Below are positions 25,544 through 34,097 of a stretch of DNA of 64,000 nt, piece after piece. Source of the stretch: Pseudomonadales bacterium (lineage in GTDB: Bacteria; Pseudomonadota; Gammaproteobacteria; Pseudomonadales; Pseudohongiellaceae); NCBI GenBank assembly GCA_023254735.1, contig JALRKV010000056.1:1-64000 (forward strand), in the 5' to 3' direction. The position numbers and the translations under genes are program-made. Under the pieces are notes generated by a model, which searched no databases, was not told the DNA's origin, and was given only the letters and a program-made list of their open reading frames with translations. Position 1 is the first letter of the stretch. Each line of letters starts with the position of its first letter.

Positions 25544-26801
25544 GAGGGGCGAAACCTCTCGTAGCGTGCAGCGTGAAGAGAGAACTGAGAGAGTCGAGAG
25601 TTTCGAGAGTTTCGAGAGTTCAGAGAGTGTAGAGAGGAGCGACGCCCACTTGCAGAAGAACGAGTACAGTTCGGCGCTTCGCGCACTCAGCGTAGCAATG
25701 GCTCTAATCGCTTTAATGCTTGGTTTATTTGCAAGTGTAGCCGCGCTAAGCGGCGATGAATATGGACGCGTCAATCTCCTCTACTCACTCCTTTTGTTTG
25801 CGCTTGCTCCAACGCTAGGCCTTCTCGTCACCGCTGTATTTTTTGCCCTCGGCGTTCGCGGCGGTGTTGCTGCGATGCTCATCGAGCTGCGCGTCACACC
25901 GAAGCGTTTCGCTTCGCTGCTTGTCCGACAGGGCGATGCAGCACAGCGCCGAGCGGTCCTTTTCTCGATAAGCCAAGGCTGGCTGTTCTCTTTAGCCGCC
26001 GGCAATCTATTCGGTTTTGTGTTAATGCTTTTGACGATGGACATCAGTTTCGTCTGGCGCAGCACATTACTCGACGCCACAGACCTCCTGCCTGCGCTAA
26101 ACTTCGTCGCGATGCCTTGGTCTTTCTGGAACGCGGCGCAGCCCAGCCTCGAAATGCTGAGCCAGACTCAAGATTTCAGGCTGCAGGGCTCGCCAACCAA
26201 TGCCAACTACGTTGGGCAGTGGTGGCGGTTTCTCCTCGCGGCGCAGCTCTGCTATAGCCTCGTACCAAGAATGCTGCTCTGGCTTATCGCGACTAATAGA
26301 CTCGCCCGCACGCGCAAAAGCCGAGCACAAAGCACAGACCTGAATCAAACTGTTGCTATCGAAAATCTAAACGCTGACATCGACAGGCTGGCAGACTCAG
26401 TCACCGAAATCCCAGCTGATTCGATACTATTTGATTTTGCACATACCCCAAACGCCCTGCTTTCCGATATAGAAGCGCGCCTTCAGGTCGCAACTATTCA
26501 AAAACCGCCTATTGATTTTCACTCACGACTCCAGCGCGCAGAGAATACAAATACTCAGCCCCTCGTGGTTTTGGTTCGGAGTTGGGAGCCACCCCTTGCA
26601 GAGCTTGCCGACTCGCTGCTAGAGGGATTAACCGCGGAACAGCGGAGCAATCTCTTTATCGCACCAATCGATTGGGCATCGGAGCCACAGAGAAAAGAGC
26701 GGTTAATCGAACCAAAGTTGGCGCATACGCAAGAGTGGCGTCGATTCTGTGCGAGCGCAGTGGACTGCACTCATCTTTCACTCAACAGGACTAAGCCATG
26801 A
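25530..26801 (+). CDS. DUF2868 domain-containing membrane protein
   Basis: Up to 423 residues with four to five membrane segments (about 48-70, 82-108, 150-172 and near 240), followed by a soluble C-terminal part. The gene partners a DUF3482 GTPase by a 4-base ATGA overlap, the usual arrangement of the two families. The start is unclear: the longest frame begins with TTG at 25530, and a GTG at 25566 is also possible; neither has a good ribosome site. The residues before the first membrane segment include ESF-like repeats made by a 9-base tandem repeat. The N-terminal soluble region normal for DUF2868 appears shortened. Function is unknown. Confidence 0.82.
   Translation: MPKDKRGETSRSVQREERTERVESFESFESSESVERSDAHLQKNEYSSALRALSVAMALIALMLGLFASVAALSGDEYGRVNLLYSLLLFALAPTLGLLVTAVFFALGVRGGVAAMLIELRVTPKRFASLLVRQGDAAQRRAVLFSISQGWLFSLAAGNLFGFVLMLLTMDISFVWRSTLLDATDLLPALNFVAMPWSFWNAAQPSLEMLSQTQDFRLQGSPTNANYVGQWWRFLLAAQLCYSLVPRMLLWLIATNRLARTRKSRAQSTDLNQTVAIENLNADIDRLADSVTEIPADSILFDFAHTPNALLSDIEARLQVATIQKPPIDFHSRLQRAENTNTQPLVVLVRSWEPPLAELADSLLEGLTAEQRSNLFIAPIDWASEPQRKERLIEPKLAHTQEWRRFCASAVDCTHLSLNRTKP
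25594..25628 (+). repeat. 9-bp tandem repeat inside the 5' part of the DUF2868 gene
   Basis: TCGAGAGTT-type units repeat at 25594, 25603 and 25612, with a diverged copy after. The unit is a multiple of three, so copy-number change would keep the frame. Confidence 0.7.
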
Positions 26802-28174
26802 GCGCGCTAACCCAGCCAAGGTTCGCGGTTGTCGGCCACCCGAATAAAGGTAAGTCGTCGATAGTGGCGGCGCTTGCACAGAATGATGCGGTGGCTATCT
26901 CCAGCCGCAGCGGCACCACTCTACGGGCCGATGCCTTTGAGATTCGCGTAGACGATGCATCCTACACGCTAATCGATACGCCGGGATTTCAGCGCCCTCG
27001 CCGCGCACTTGCGTGGCTCAATCAACATGCCGCCAGCGCGGATCAGCGCCGCGACGCGATAGCGCGCTTTGTCTCCTCTGCTGACTGCGCCGCACAGTTC
27101 CCTGACGAGGTTGCTCTGCTTAAGCCTATTTCGGAAGGCGCCGCGATACTCTATGTTGTCGACGGCTCACGTCCTTACAATCCTGATTATGAGGCCGAAA
27201 TGGAGATCCTGCGCTGGTGCGGACAGCCAAGCATGGCTCTCATTAATCCGATCGAGTCCGAGGCGCACATCGACACGTGGCAGCAGGCTCTGTCGCAATT
27301 TTTTAAAGTTGTGCGAGTCTTCAATCCTATGCTCGCTGACAGGCTGCGGCGCGACGAAATTCTCGAAGCGTTTGCCGTGATTGCGCCCGAGTGGCGCACA
27401 CAGATTGACCTAGTCCGAGCGAACTACACCCAGCAAGATCTGACAAGGATTGCGAACGCAGGCTTGCTATTGGCTGAGACACTTGAGCTGCTTTGTTCTT
27501 TTCAATTAAACCAGCAAACTCTGAGCAAAGCGCAGGCCGAAAAACTCAAGAGTGTATTAAAGGCGCGCTATTTCGCCGAAATGCGCGCTATCGAATCGGC
27601 TGCCCATCGGCGCCTCAAAGAGCTTTTTGACTACCGCAATCTCGATAGCGACATAGTGGATTTGCCAATCGAGGGTGATCTATTCGACACAGAAAAATGG
27701 GTCGTATGGGGTCTCGATCGTCAACAACTCGCTCTCACAGCCGCAATCGCGGGCGCTGGAACGGGTGCTGCGTTCGATGTTACCACCGGCGGCAGCAGTT
27801 TGCTGCTTGGGGCGACCACCGGGGCTTTGCTCGCAGGAGGCGGCGCGTGGTTTGGCGCCGATAAAATTGCCCGTTTTAAAGTCATGGGGCTGCCTCTCGG
27901 TGGTTTTGAGGCGAGGCACGGACCTAGTGCTAACCGTAATTTTCCCTATGTCGTTACGGGTAGGTTCGTAGGGCTGTTGGAGGCTTTACAAAACAGAACG
28001 CATGCGCGGCGTGACATTCTGACAATTACCGATTCTACCCTTCAAGACAAAATCGACGCGTTGCAAAGTCACGAACGTAAAGCGCTCACCGCTGCGTTTC
28101 ACCGTCTGAGCTCACAGAAAGTGGTGGATAATTTACCCGACTCTCTCCGTCCGCTACTCGAGGGAATGTCGTAA
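26798..28174 (+). CDS. DUF3482 domain-containing GTPase
   Basis: A 458-residue protein with an N-terminal Era/Obg-type GTPase domain: G1 GHPNKGKSS, G3 DTPG, and an LINPIES block where the G4 NKxD would be expected. A glycine-rich hydrophobic stretch (about 310-350) in the C-terminal DUF3482 half suggests membrane contact. The start overlaps the DUF2868 stop. The pair is conserved in proteobacteria with no established role; membrane-associated GTPase function is inferred. Confidence 0.88.
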   Translation: MSALTQPRFAVVGHPNKGKSSIVAALAQNDAVAISSRSGTTLRADAFEIRVDDASYTLIDTPGFQRPRRALAWLNQHAASADQRRDAIARFVSSADCAAQFPDEVALLKPISEGAAILYVVDGSRPYNPDYEAEMEILRWCGQPSMALINPIESEAHIDTWQQALSQFFKVVRVFNPMLADRLRRDEILEAFAVIAPEWRTQIDLVRANYTQQDLTRIANAGLLLAETLELLCSFQLNQQTLSKAQAEKLKSVLKARYFAEMRAIESAAHRRLKELFDYRNLDSDIVDLPIEGDLFDTEKWVVWGLDRQQLALTAAIAGAGTGAAFDVTTGGSSLLLGATTGALLAGGGAWFGADKIARFKVMGLPLGGFEARHGPSANRNFPYVVTGRFVGLLEALQNRTHARRDILTITDSTLQDKIDALQSHERKALTAAFHRLSSQKVVDNLPDSLRPLLEGMS

Positions 28175-28218
28175 ACGGCATTCAGTTAGCAAGAGTGGCG
28201 CGCATCGCAGCTTAGGCT

Positions 28219-29379
28219 TCACAGCACCGCCACAGATTTAATCTGCGCCCAAACCTCAGAGCCTGCTGCTAAACCGAGGTGCTCCGCTGAGCGGCGCGTA
28301 ATTCGTGAGAGCAGCAGCTCAGCGCTATCCCAGTGAAAGCCTGATTGCGCATTCATTTGCTTCTCTCCATCGGGCGCCGCAGTAGATTTTGGACCCAGGC
28401 GAAGTTTGACCAGCACCGTGCCCTGAGAATGGCCTGCAGAAACATCGACAACAGTTGCCGGCAAGGCGTTTAGAATACTCGTGTCTTGGTGCCGCGAAAG
28501 GGTAAGACTCACATCGCGCGCATCGATTCGAACGCGCAGCTTTGTCCCAACAGGCTGAGAATTATCGGCCAGCAGCAACTCGCCACCGTCGAAACCGACC
28601 GTCATAAGCGCCCACTGCTCCTCACGCGAAACGATAGTCGACTCCAGCACGACGCCGGCGTCGTCTCGTTGCATTGGGGAGTCCAACGCGGTCAGCACGT
28701 CGGCGAGGCTTCCATTGGCAACGGCGCGTCCTTGATCCAACACGACCACCCAATCGGCTAGGCGAGAGAGCTCATCAATGGAATGCGTAACATAGATTAT
28801 AGGGATCTCGAGTTCGGCTCGGAGTTTCTCTAAATAAGGCAGGATTTCGCGCTTGCGCTGAGCATCTAGTGAGGCCAAGGGCTCATCCATCAAGAGGAGT
28901 TTGGGCTGGCTAAACAGGGCGCGGGCGATCGCTACGCGCTGCTTTTCGCCGCCAGAGAGTTGATGTGGTTTTCGTTGCATCAGTGTTTCAATGCCCAACA
29001 ATTCAATCAGCTCTTGGTTGCTCAATGACCGACTTGAGGAACTCTCCGAACCTGCCCTCGACTGCGCATAGCGAAGATTGCCTGCAACCGTTAAATGCTC
29101 AAGCAAACTGGCTTCTTGAAAGACGTATCCAATCGGTCTCTCATGGGTTGGCACAAACTCACCCTCTCCCTGCCAGCGATGACCGTCGACACTTAGCGAG
29201 CCTATCTGCGCGTGCGCAAGCCCTGCAAGGCAGCGAAGGAGCGTTGTTTTCCCAGAACCAGATTGCCCGTATAGAATGGTCACACCCTTGGCGGGCAGAG
29301 ACAGCGCTACGTCGAGGAGAAATGCTTCATGACGAAGTGTAAAACAGGCATTGATTACCCCTTTTGAATGAGTAGTCAT
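28219..29379 (-). CDS. modC: molybdate ABC transporter ATP-binding protein ModC
   Basis: A 386-residue ABC ATPase. Walker A is YGQSGSGKTT, the signature is [15 protein letters not shown] and Walker B is LLLMDEP. The last 100 residues form a TOBE/Mop molybdate-binding domain, which distinguishes ModC from other importers. It lies 3 bases after modB in a modABC operon. It powers uptake of molybdate for molybdenum-cofactor enzymes; none is encoded in the window. Confidence 0.94.
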   Translation of the reverse strand: MTTHSKGVINACFTLRHEAFLLDVALSLPAKGVTILYGQSGSGKTTLLRCLAGLAHAQIGSLSVDGHRWQGEGEFVPTHERPIGYVFQEASLLEHLTVAGNLRYAQSRAGSESSSSRSLSNQELIELLGIETLMQRKPHQLSGGEKQRVAIARALFSQPKLLLMDEPLASLDAQRKREILPYLEKLRAELEIPIIYVTHSIDELSRLADWVVVLDQGRAVANGSLADVLTALDSPMQRDDAGVVLESTIVSREEQWALMTVGFDGGELLLADNSQPVGTKLRVRIDARDVSLTLSRHQDTSILNALPATVVDVSAGHSQGTVLVKLRLGPKSTAAPDGEKQMNAQSGFHWDSAELLLSRITRRSAEHLGLAAGSEVWAQIKSVAVL

Positions 29380-29382
29380 GTG

Positions 29383-30066
29383 CTAGACCCTCGGCCCAAA
29401 ACTCGTGCTCGAGCGCCGGTTAAAGGTATAGAGAGAAAACAATACGACGAAGCTAAAAAAGAGCAACCCACCAGACAACCAGTGTGCCTGGGCATAGTCT
29501 AATGCTTCGACGTGATCATAGAGCTGCACCGACACGACGCGAGTCACGCCGGGAATGTTGCCGCCTATCATCAAAACAACGCCAAACTCACCGACCGTAT
29601 GCGCGAACCCCAAAATCGCAGCGGTGATAAACCCCGGTCTCGCGAGGGGCAGTGCCACAGTGAAAAACCTATCCCAAGGGCCTGCTCGGAGCGTCGCTGC
29701 AACCTCAAAAGGTCTCTCGCCGATCGCCTCGAACGCATTCTGTAGGGGTTGCACAACAAACGGCAGCGAATAAAAACAAGACGCCACAACAAGCCCCCAA
29801 AAGGTAAAGGGTAACGTGCCAATACCGAGTGCTTGCGTCACCGCGCCGATAGGCCCGTTGGGTCCCATAGTGAGCAGTAGATAAAATCCGAGCACAGTGG
29901 GCGGCAGGACCAAGGGCAATGCGACGATCGCAGCAATAGCGCCTTTAAACCATACGCGCGTTTGAGCAAGCCACCAGGCGATAGGCGTACCGACAAGCAG
30001 AAGAAGCAGCGTCACTGTCGCAGCGAGCCTGAGGGTTAGCCAAATCGCCGCTAGGTTTTCATCCAT
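29383..30066 (-). CDS. modB: molybdate ABC transporter permease ModB
   Basis: A 227-residue permease with about five membrane segments and the EAA-type loop [17 protein letters not shown]. The start at 30066 is preceded by GGAGAGAAACAGG and overlaps the modA stop by 8 bases; a longer frame would run deep into modA. The opening [15 protein letters not shown] matches other ModB proteins. Confidence 0.93.
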   Translation of the reverse strand: MDENLAAIWLTLRLAATVTLLLLLVGTPIAWWLAQTRVWFKGAIAAIVALPLVLPPTVLGFYLLLTMGPNGPIGAVTQALGIGTLPFTFWGLVVASCFYSLPFVVQPLQNAFEAIGERPFEVAATLRAGPWDRFFTVALPLARPGFITAAILGFAHTVGEFGVVLMIGGNIPGVTRVVSVQLYDHVEALDYAQAHWLSGGLLFFSFVVLFSLYTFNRRSSTSFGPRV

Positions 30067-30868
30067 CCTGTTTCTCTCCAGACCGAGCAGCAGCGACTGC
30101 GTCGCTCTCCAGCGAGTAGCCATAGTTGGCCAGAATACCGATTGCCTCCGCGCTCATCAAAAACTGCATAAACTCCTGCGCAGCGGTGTTGTTAAGCCCT
30201 CGATTGAGAAGCACCGCGTCTTGCGCGATGGGATCATACAAGTGCTGCGGCACCCGCCAAAGAGAGCCTCGAATGCGTCCTTCATCATTCATCACCTGAG
30301 ATAAAGCCACGAAACCCAATTCGGCATTGCCCGTTGTCACGAACTGATAAGCCTGAGAGATGTTCTCACCCGTCACCTGTTTTGGTGCTAGCGCTTCGGT
30401 AAGTGTAAGCCTGTCGATGACCTGCTGCGCCGCCAATCCGTAGGGTGCAAGCCGCGGATTCGCCTGCGCGAGGCGAGAGAAATTTCCTGCTCGGAGCGTT
30501 TGCGCATCGATGAGCACTCCCTCTTTCGACGCCCATAGGGCTAACGCACCGTAGGCATAAGTTCGCTTCGAATCTTCATCGGCGAGCCCCGCTTCGATTA
30601 GTAACGCGGGTTTTTCGGTATCCGCCGAAAGAAATAAATCGAACGGCGCGCCGTTGATAATCTGTGCATATAGTTTGCCCGATGAGCCCTGAGACAACCG
30701 CACGGAGTGGCCAGTTTCTAGCTCAAAGGCGCTCACGATTGCGCGTGCGGGCGCAGAGAAATTCGAAGCAACGGCGATGAGCGCCTGCTCGGCGAGACAG
30801 CTCACGGGCGCAAGAACCAAAAGCAACACTGCTTGCATGAACTGTAACGAAAAACGCCTCATATTCAT
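30059..30868 (-). CDS. modA: molybdate-binding periplasmic protein ModA
   Basis: A 269-residue substrate-binding protein. After a signal peptide ending near CLAEQ, the mature part opens with [16 protein letters not shown] and contains [10 protein letters not shown] and [10 protein letters not shown], the typical ModA oxyanion-binding blocks. It delivers molybdate to ModBC. The start could be the ATG at 30868 or the one at 30862; both ribosome sites are weak. No ModE-type palindrome was seen upstream. Confidence 0.93.
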   Translation of the reverse strand: MNMRRFSLQFMQAVLLLVLAPVSCLAEQALIAVASNFSAPARAIVSAFELETGHSVRLSQGSSGKLYAQIINGAPFDLFLSADTEKPALLIEAGLADEDSKRTYAYGALALWASKEGVLIDAQTLRAGNFSRLAQANPRLAPYGLAAQQVIDRLTLTEALAPKQVTGENISQAYQFVTTGNAELGFVALSQVMNDEGRIRGSLWRVPQHLYDPIAQDAVLLNRGLNNTAAQEFMQFLMSAEAIGILANYGYSLESDAVAAARSGEKQDG

Positions 30869-30905
30869 TGCTCGAAAATAGGAGGCGTCAGTTTAGAGTG
30901 ATTAG

Positions 30906-30962
30906 ATCCGGTGGGCAATTACTAGCCCGAAGGCTTTCGGACGAGTAATTGCTCACCGGGAT
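30906..30962. terminator. long inverted repeat between MFS gene and modA
   Basis: Arms of about 16-18 bases (30906-30923 and 30944-30962) pair almost perfectly, with a small inner hairpin CCGAA/TTCGG. It begins 12 bases after the MFS stop and lies 37 bases before modA. No U-run follows on the minus strand, so it may be a terminator, an RNA-stabilising hairpin or a modA leader element. Confidence 0.55.
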
Positions 30963-30974
30963 CGGTGTGGTGCT

Positions 30975-32297
30975 TTAGTCTGGCGCGTTAGCGAGGTCTT
31001 CGCGCAGCGTGCGGGTTGCGAGCATGAAGTGGCAAGACGACCAGAACAGCGCAGCAGGAATTAAAAATACCATCGCATAGCGCAGGGACTCGACGCCATA
31101 GGTCGGCTCGAGATAATCGCTCAAGAATCCAACTGCGCTTGGTCCCATGCCCAATCCAATCAGGTTAAGAATGAAGAACAAAATAGCCGACGCCATCGCT
31201 CTCATTCGAGCACCAACCAGCGCATGCGCTGTGGCGATTGAATTACCGAGATACACGTTGATCAGAAGTCCCGGAATACAAGAGAGAATCAGAGCCGTGT
31301 ACTTTGCTTCAGTGAGAAACACAGTAATGAAAAAAGGCACACCGATGAAGCCAACGATTGCCGGGACCCACATGTACCAGCGCTTATCACGGGGCGCGAG
31401 TTTGTCGGCGATGATGCCACCGCCAAGAATACCGATTGCTCCTAAAAGTCCCGAGGAAAGCGCGAGCCATGTTCCTAATTCACCGGTGCTCATCTCGTGG
31501 CTGCGGATAAAGAACGAGGCCTGCCAGTTAACCGTTCCATAGGCAGCAAATGCGTTTAGACCGGCCGCGATGGCCATGTGCCGGAACGATCGGCGACTCC
31601 AAAGCAGGCCCAATACGTCACCGAGAGGCGCCACGGCGGTAGTAACTACTCGACCTTCCGATAGGCCGCGGATAGGCTCTCTGAGGGTGTATCGAATGAT
31701 GATCGCGATGAGAATTCCAGGCGCACCAACGACCGCGAATGCGACTCGCCAACCGAAGAATTCATTTAGCCATCCACCAAAAAGGAAACCGAACAGAATG
31801 CCAACGTTCACACCGGTCGAGTATATGGAGATAGCAGTTGCGCGCTTCTCTGGTGGGAATATGTCCGAAATAATCGAGTGTGACGGTGGACTGCCCCCTG
31901 CCTCACCAATACCGACGCCAATTCTAGCGAGGAACAGTTGAAGATAGTTTTGTGCCAGACCGCTGATCGCAGTCATGAAGCTCCAAATACCGATGGCATA
32001 GGCAACGATGTTGCGCCGGTTACCTTTATCGGCCCAGCGCGCAATCGGAATGCCCGCAGACACATAGAACATTGCAAAGGCAAAGCCGGTGAGCAACCCG
32101 AGTTGACCATCCGAAAGGCCAAGATCGAGTTTAATCGCCTCTTGCAAAATCGAGAGCAGCTGCCGATCAATGAAATTGAAACAATAGCCCACGGTCAGTA
32201 ACCCAAGGGCATAGTTTCGGGTTTTGTTACTCAAATAGGGATTGTCGACTTGAGGTGCAGATTCTGTTGAATCGAGAGGGGTCGAAGGATCGGCCAT
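30975..32297 (-). CDS. MFS transporter, spinster-like
   Basis: A 440-residue transporter with about twelve membrane helices. The loop 2-3 motif is GIPIARWADKGNRR and the GVGIGEAGGSPPSHSIISD block in helix 4 is typical of the spinster-like MFS group common in marine proteobacteria. Substrates in bacteria are unknown. A 22-base inverted repeat upstream (32376-32397) may be its operator. It precedes modABC but is separated from it by a long hairpin. Confidence 0.88.
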   Translation of the reverse strand: MADPSTPLDSTESAPQVDNPYLSNKTRNYALGLLTVGYCFNFIDRQLLSILQEAIKLDLGLSDGQLGLLTGFAFAMFYVSAGIPIARWADKGNRRNIVAYAIGIWSFMTAISGLAQNYLQLFLARIGVGIGEAGGSPPSHSIISDIFPPEKRATAISIYSTGVNVGILFGFLFGGWLNEFFGWRVAFAVVGAPGILIAIIIRYTLREPIRGLSEGRVVTTAVAPLGDVLGLLWSRRSFRHMAIAAGLNAFAAYGTVNWQASFFIRSHEMSTGELGTWLALSSGLLGAIGILGGGIIADKLAPRDKRWYMWVPAIVGFIGVPFFITVFLTEAKYTALILSCIPGLLINVYLGNSIATAHALVGARMRAMASAILFFILNLIGLGMGPSAVGFLSDYLEPTYGVESLRYAMVFLIPAALFWSSCHFMLATRTLREDLANAPD

Positions 32298-32375
32298 AGT
32301 GAATTCTCTTCTATCTTATTGTTGTTATACCGCTTACGCCGGCGCTATTCAGGTAGCATTTATCAGCGCTCATCC

Positions 32376-32397
32376 TAACTTGATCGCTTCCAAGTTA
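32376..32397. promoter_or_regulatory. inverted repeat, possible operator
   Basis: TAACTTG (32376-32382) and CAAGTTA (32391-32397) form perfect 7-base arms around 8 bases, 79 bases upstream of the MFS start. The regulator is not identifiable. Confidence 0.45.
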
Positions 32398-32590
32398 AAG
32401 GCATGATTAAGTGCGCAGTCTATCCCGACTACTGCTACGTCACCCTTTATATAGCAGATCGAAGCCTAGAAGTGTACTCAGGGAGTGATGCGAGATGGAT
32501 ATCACAGGCGAAACTGCGTCATCGAAATTAGGTGTGGGATTCGGAATGAATTTAGGATCAACAAGAGCAAACAAGAAGAAACAAGAGAGT

Positions 32591-32667
32591 TGGCGCGCCC
32601 AGAGAGATTCGAACTCCCGACCAACTGGTTCGAAGCCAGTTACTCTATCCAGCTGAGCTATGGGCGC
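32591..32667 (-). tRNA. tRNA-Arg (anticodon TCG)
   Basis: A complete cloverleaf on the minus strand: acceptor GCGCCCA/TGGGCGC, D stem GCTC/GAGT, anticodon stem ACTGG/CCAGT with loop CTTCGAA (anticodon TCG, reads CGA), T stem with one G-T pair and TTCGAAT loop, discriminator G, and an encoded CCA. There is no integrase or duplicated tRNA end nearby. Confidence 0.95.
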
Positions 32668-32821
32668 GTGGAACTAAGTATAGCCAAGATCTCTCCACCG
32701 GTCACCGTCCGTTTGCGCTATTTACTTCTGTTGGATTCAAGACGACAAACACCCTATCCATGATGCTTGCCTCTATGATTTACTCACACCCGAAGCCACT
32801 ACAGAACCGGATCCAAGAATA

Positions 32822-33595
32822 ATGCTAGAAACCTCGTCGCCGGATAACACCGCAAAACCTCACTTTAGCGCAGGCTATCGGCCTCACCTTCGACGAGCAA
32901 TCGAAATTTTGGGCTGGATAGTCCTAATTTTATTAATTCTTACCGGTCTCTCCTCAGTTATTAGCCGTGCACTTTTTCTTAATTCCGCCATTGCGATGGC
33001 ACCTGTAGACCCCCTTCTCGAATTTGGCCCATTCGATAGCCGCTATTACACAAACATAGCGGCGACACTGCTTCATCTTGTCCCGGGTCTTCTCATATTT
33101 ATTCTAGGGCCGATTCAATTCATACCGAGTCTGCGCAAGCGCAATCTCAAATGGCATCGTATCAGCGGACGGATCTATGTGATCTCTGGATTTATGGGCG
33201 CTGTCAGTGGATTCATTATCGGGACTTTAAACCCCTTTATGGGATTCACAGGACAGGGCTTCAACGAAGCAATGGCGACCGCATTTCTCTCCGCTTATGT
33301 TTTCTTTTGCTTGATAATGGCGATCTATCACATTCGAAACAGACGCATCGGCCCGCATAGGGAGTGGATGATCAGAGGTTTTGCCTTGATGACAGCTATC
33401 GCAACGGAAAGGCTGATGTTAACCGGGTTTCGAGCGGCGCTCGATGTCGATATAGGCATCCTCTTCGGTACCACGTTCTGGATGGCCGCAATTCTCAATC
33501 TCGCCATAGCAGAGAGCTGGATAACGCTAACCCGAACGCCCGGCAATGGGGCTACTCATTGGAAAGACCTAGACCGGCGAGCGAAGGCCGCATAG
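32822..33595 (+). CDS. DUF2306 family membrane protein
   Basis: A 257-residue membrane protein with about six helices. The blocks HLVPGLLIFILGPIQFIP, WHRISGRIYVISG and PHREWMIRGFALMTA match DUF2306; the conserved histidines in these blocks recall heme- or metal-binding membrane proteins. The function is unknown. It is followed after 9 bases by a DUF2721 gene and probably shares its mRNA. Confidence 0.86.
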   Translation: MLETSSPDNTAKPHFSAGYRPHLRRAIEILGWIVLILLILTGLSSVISRALFLNSAIAMAPVDPLLEFGPFDSRYYTNIAATLLHLVPGLLIFILGPIQFIPSLRKRNLKWHRISGRIYVISGFMGAVSGFIIGTLNPFMGFTGQGFNEAMATAFLSAYVFFCLIMAIYHIRNRRIGPHREWMIRGFALMTAIATERLMLTGFRAALDVDIGILFGTTFWMAAILNLAIAESWITLTRTPGNGATHWKDLDRRAKAA

Positions 33596-33604
33596 GAAAT
33601 AATA

Positions 33605-34096
33605 ATGGAACAACTCTCGTCAGTAGAAACGATCGCGACAGTAATACAGCTCGCTGTCGCTCCTGTCTTTTTACTCGCAGGTATCGCTGGGCTTCTCAAC
33701 GTACTGTCTATTCGTCTTGGGCGCGTTGTCGATCGAGTCCGGGTGGTTGAAACGCGACTGTTCAAAGAGACGCACGACGAACATCGCGCCATGCTGCAGT
33801 CTGAAACGAATTCTCTGTGGAATCGCATTCGCTTGGTGGACTGGTCGATTCGTACGTTTGTCGCGGGTGCATTGATTGTCTGCCTCGTGATAGTCGCGCT
33901 GTTTCTGAGCGAGCTCTCACATTTCAATCTCTCCGCGGCCATCGCTTTTCTATTCGTCTGCGCGATGGTGCTGGTGATCGTGGGATTATTGCTATTCTTA
34001 TTCGAGGTGAGCGTCTCGACCAGCAGCATCCGCGAAGGGATCGACTCCATGATAAAAGAGGAACTCGATATTAAGATGGAATCGGTCGATGAGTGA
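33605..34096 (+). CDS. DUF2721 family membrane protein
   Basis: A 163-residue protein with three membrane segments: near 14-32, then two adjacent ones around 82-130. The SVETIATVIQLAVAPVFLLAGI opening and LNVLSIRLGRVVDRVR block match DUF2721. AGGAAATAATA precedes the ATG. The function is unknown. It ends one base from the stop of the convergent MFS gene, with no hairpin between them. Confidence 0.87.
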   Translation: MEQLSSVETIATVIQLAVAPVFLLAGIAGLLNVLSIRLGRVVDRVRVVETRLFKETHDEHRAMLQSETNSLWNRIRLVDWSIRTFVAGALIVCLVIVALFLSELSHFNLSAAIAFLFVCAMVLVIVGLLLFLFEVSVSTSSIREGIDSMIKEELDIKMESVDE

Positions 34097-34097
34097 T

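Noticed and set aside
32485..32763. 92-codon frame on the plus strand
   Set aside because: It runs antisense through the complete tRNA-Arg gene and has no protein family signal.
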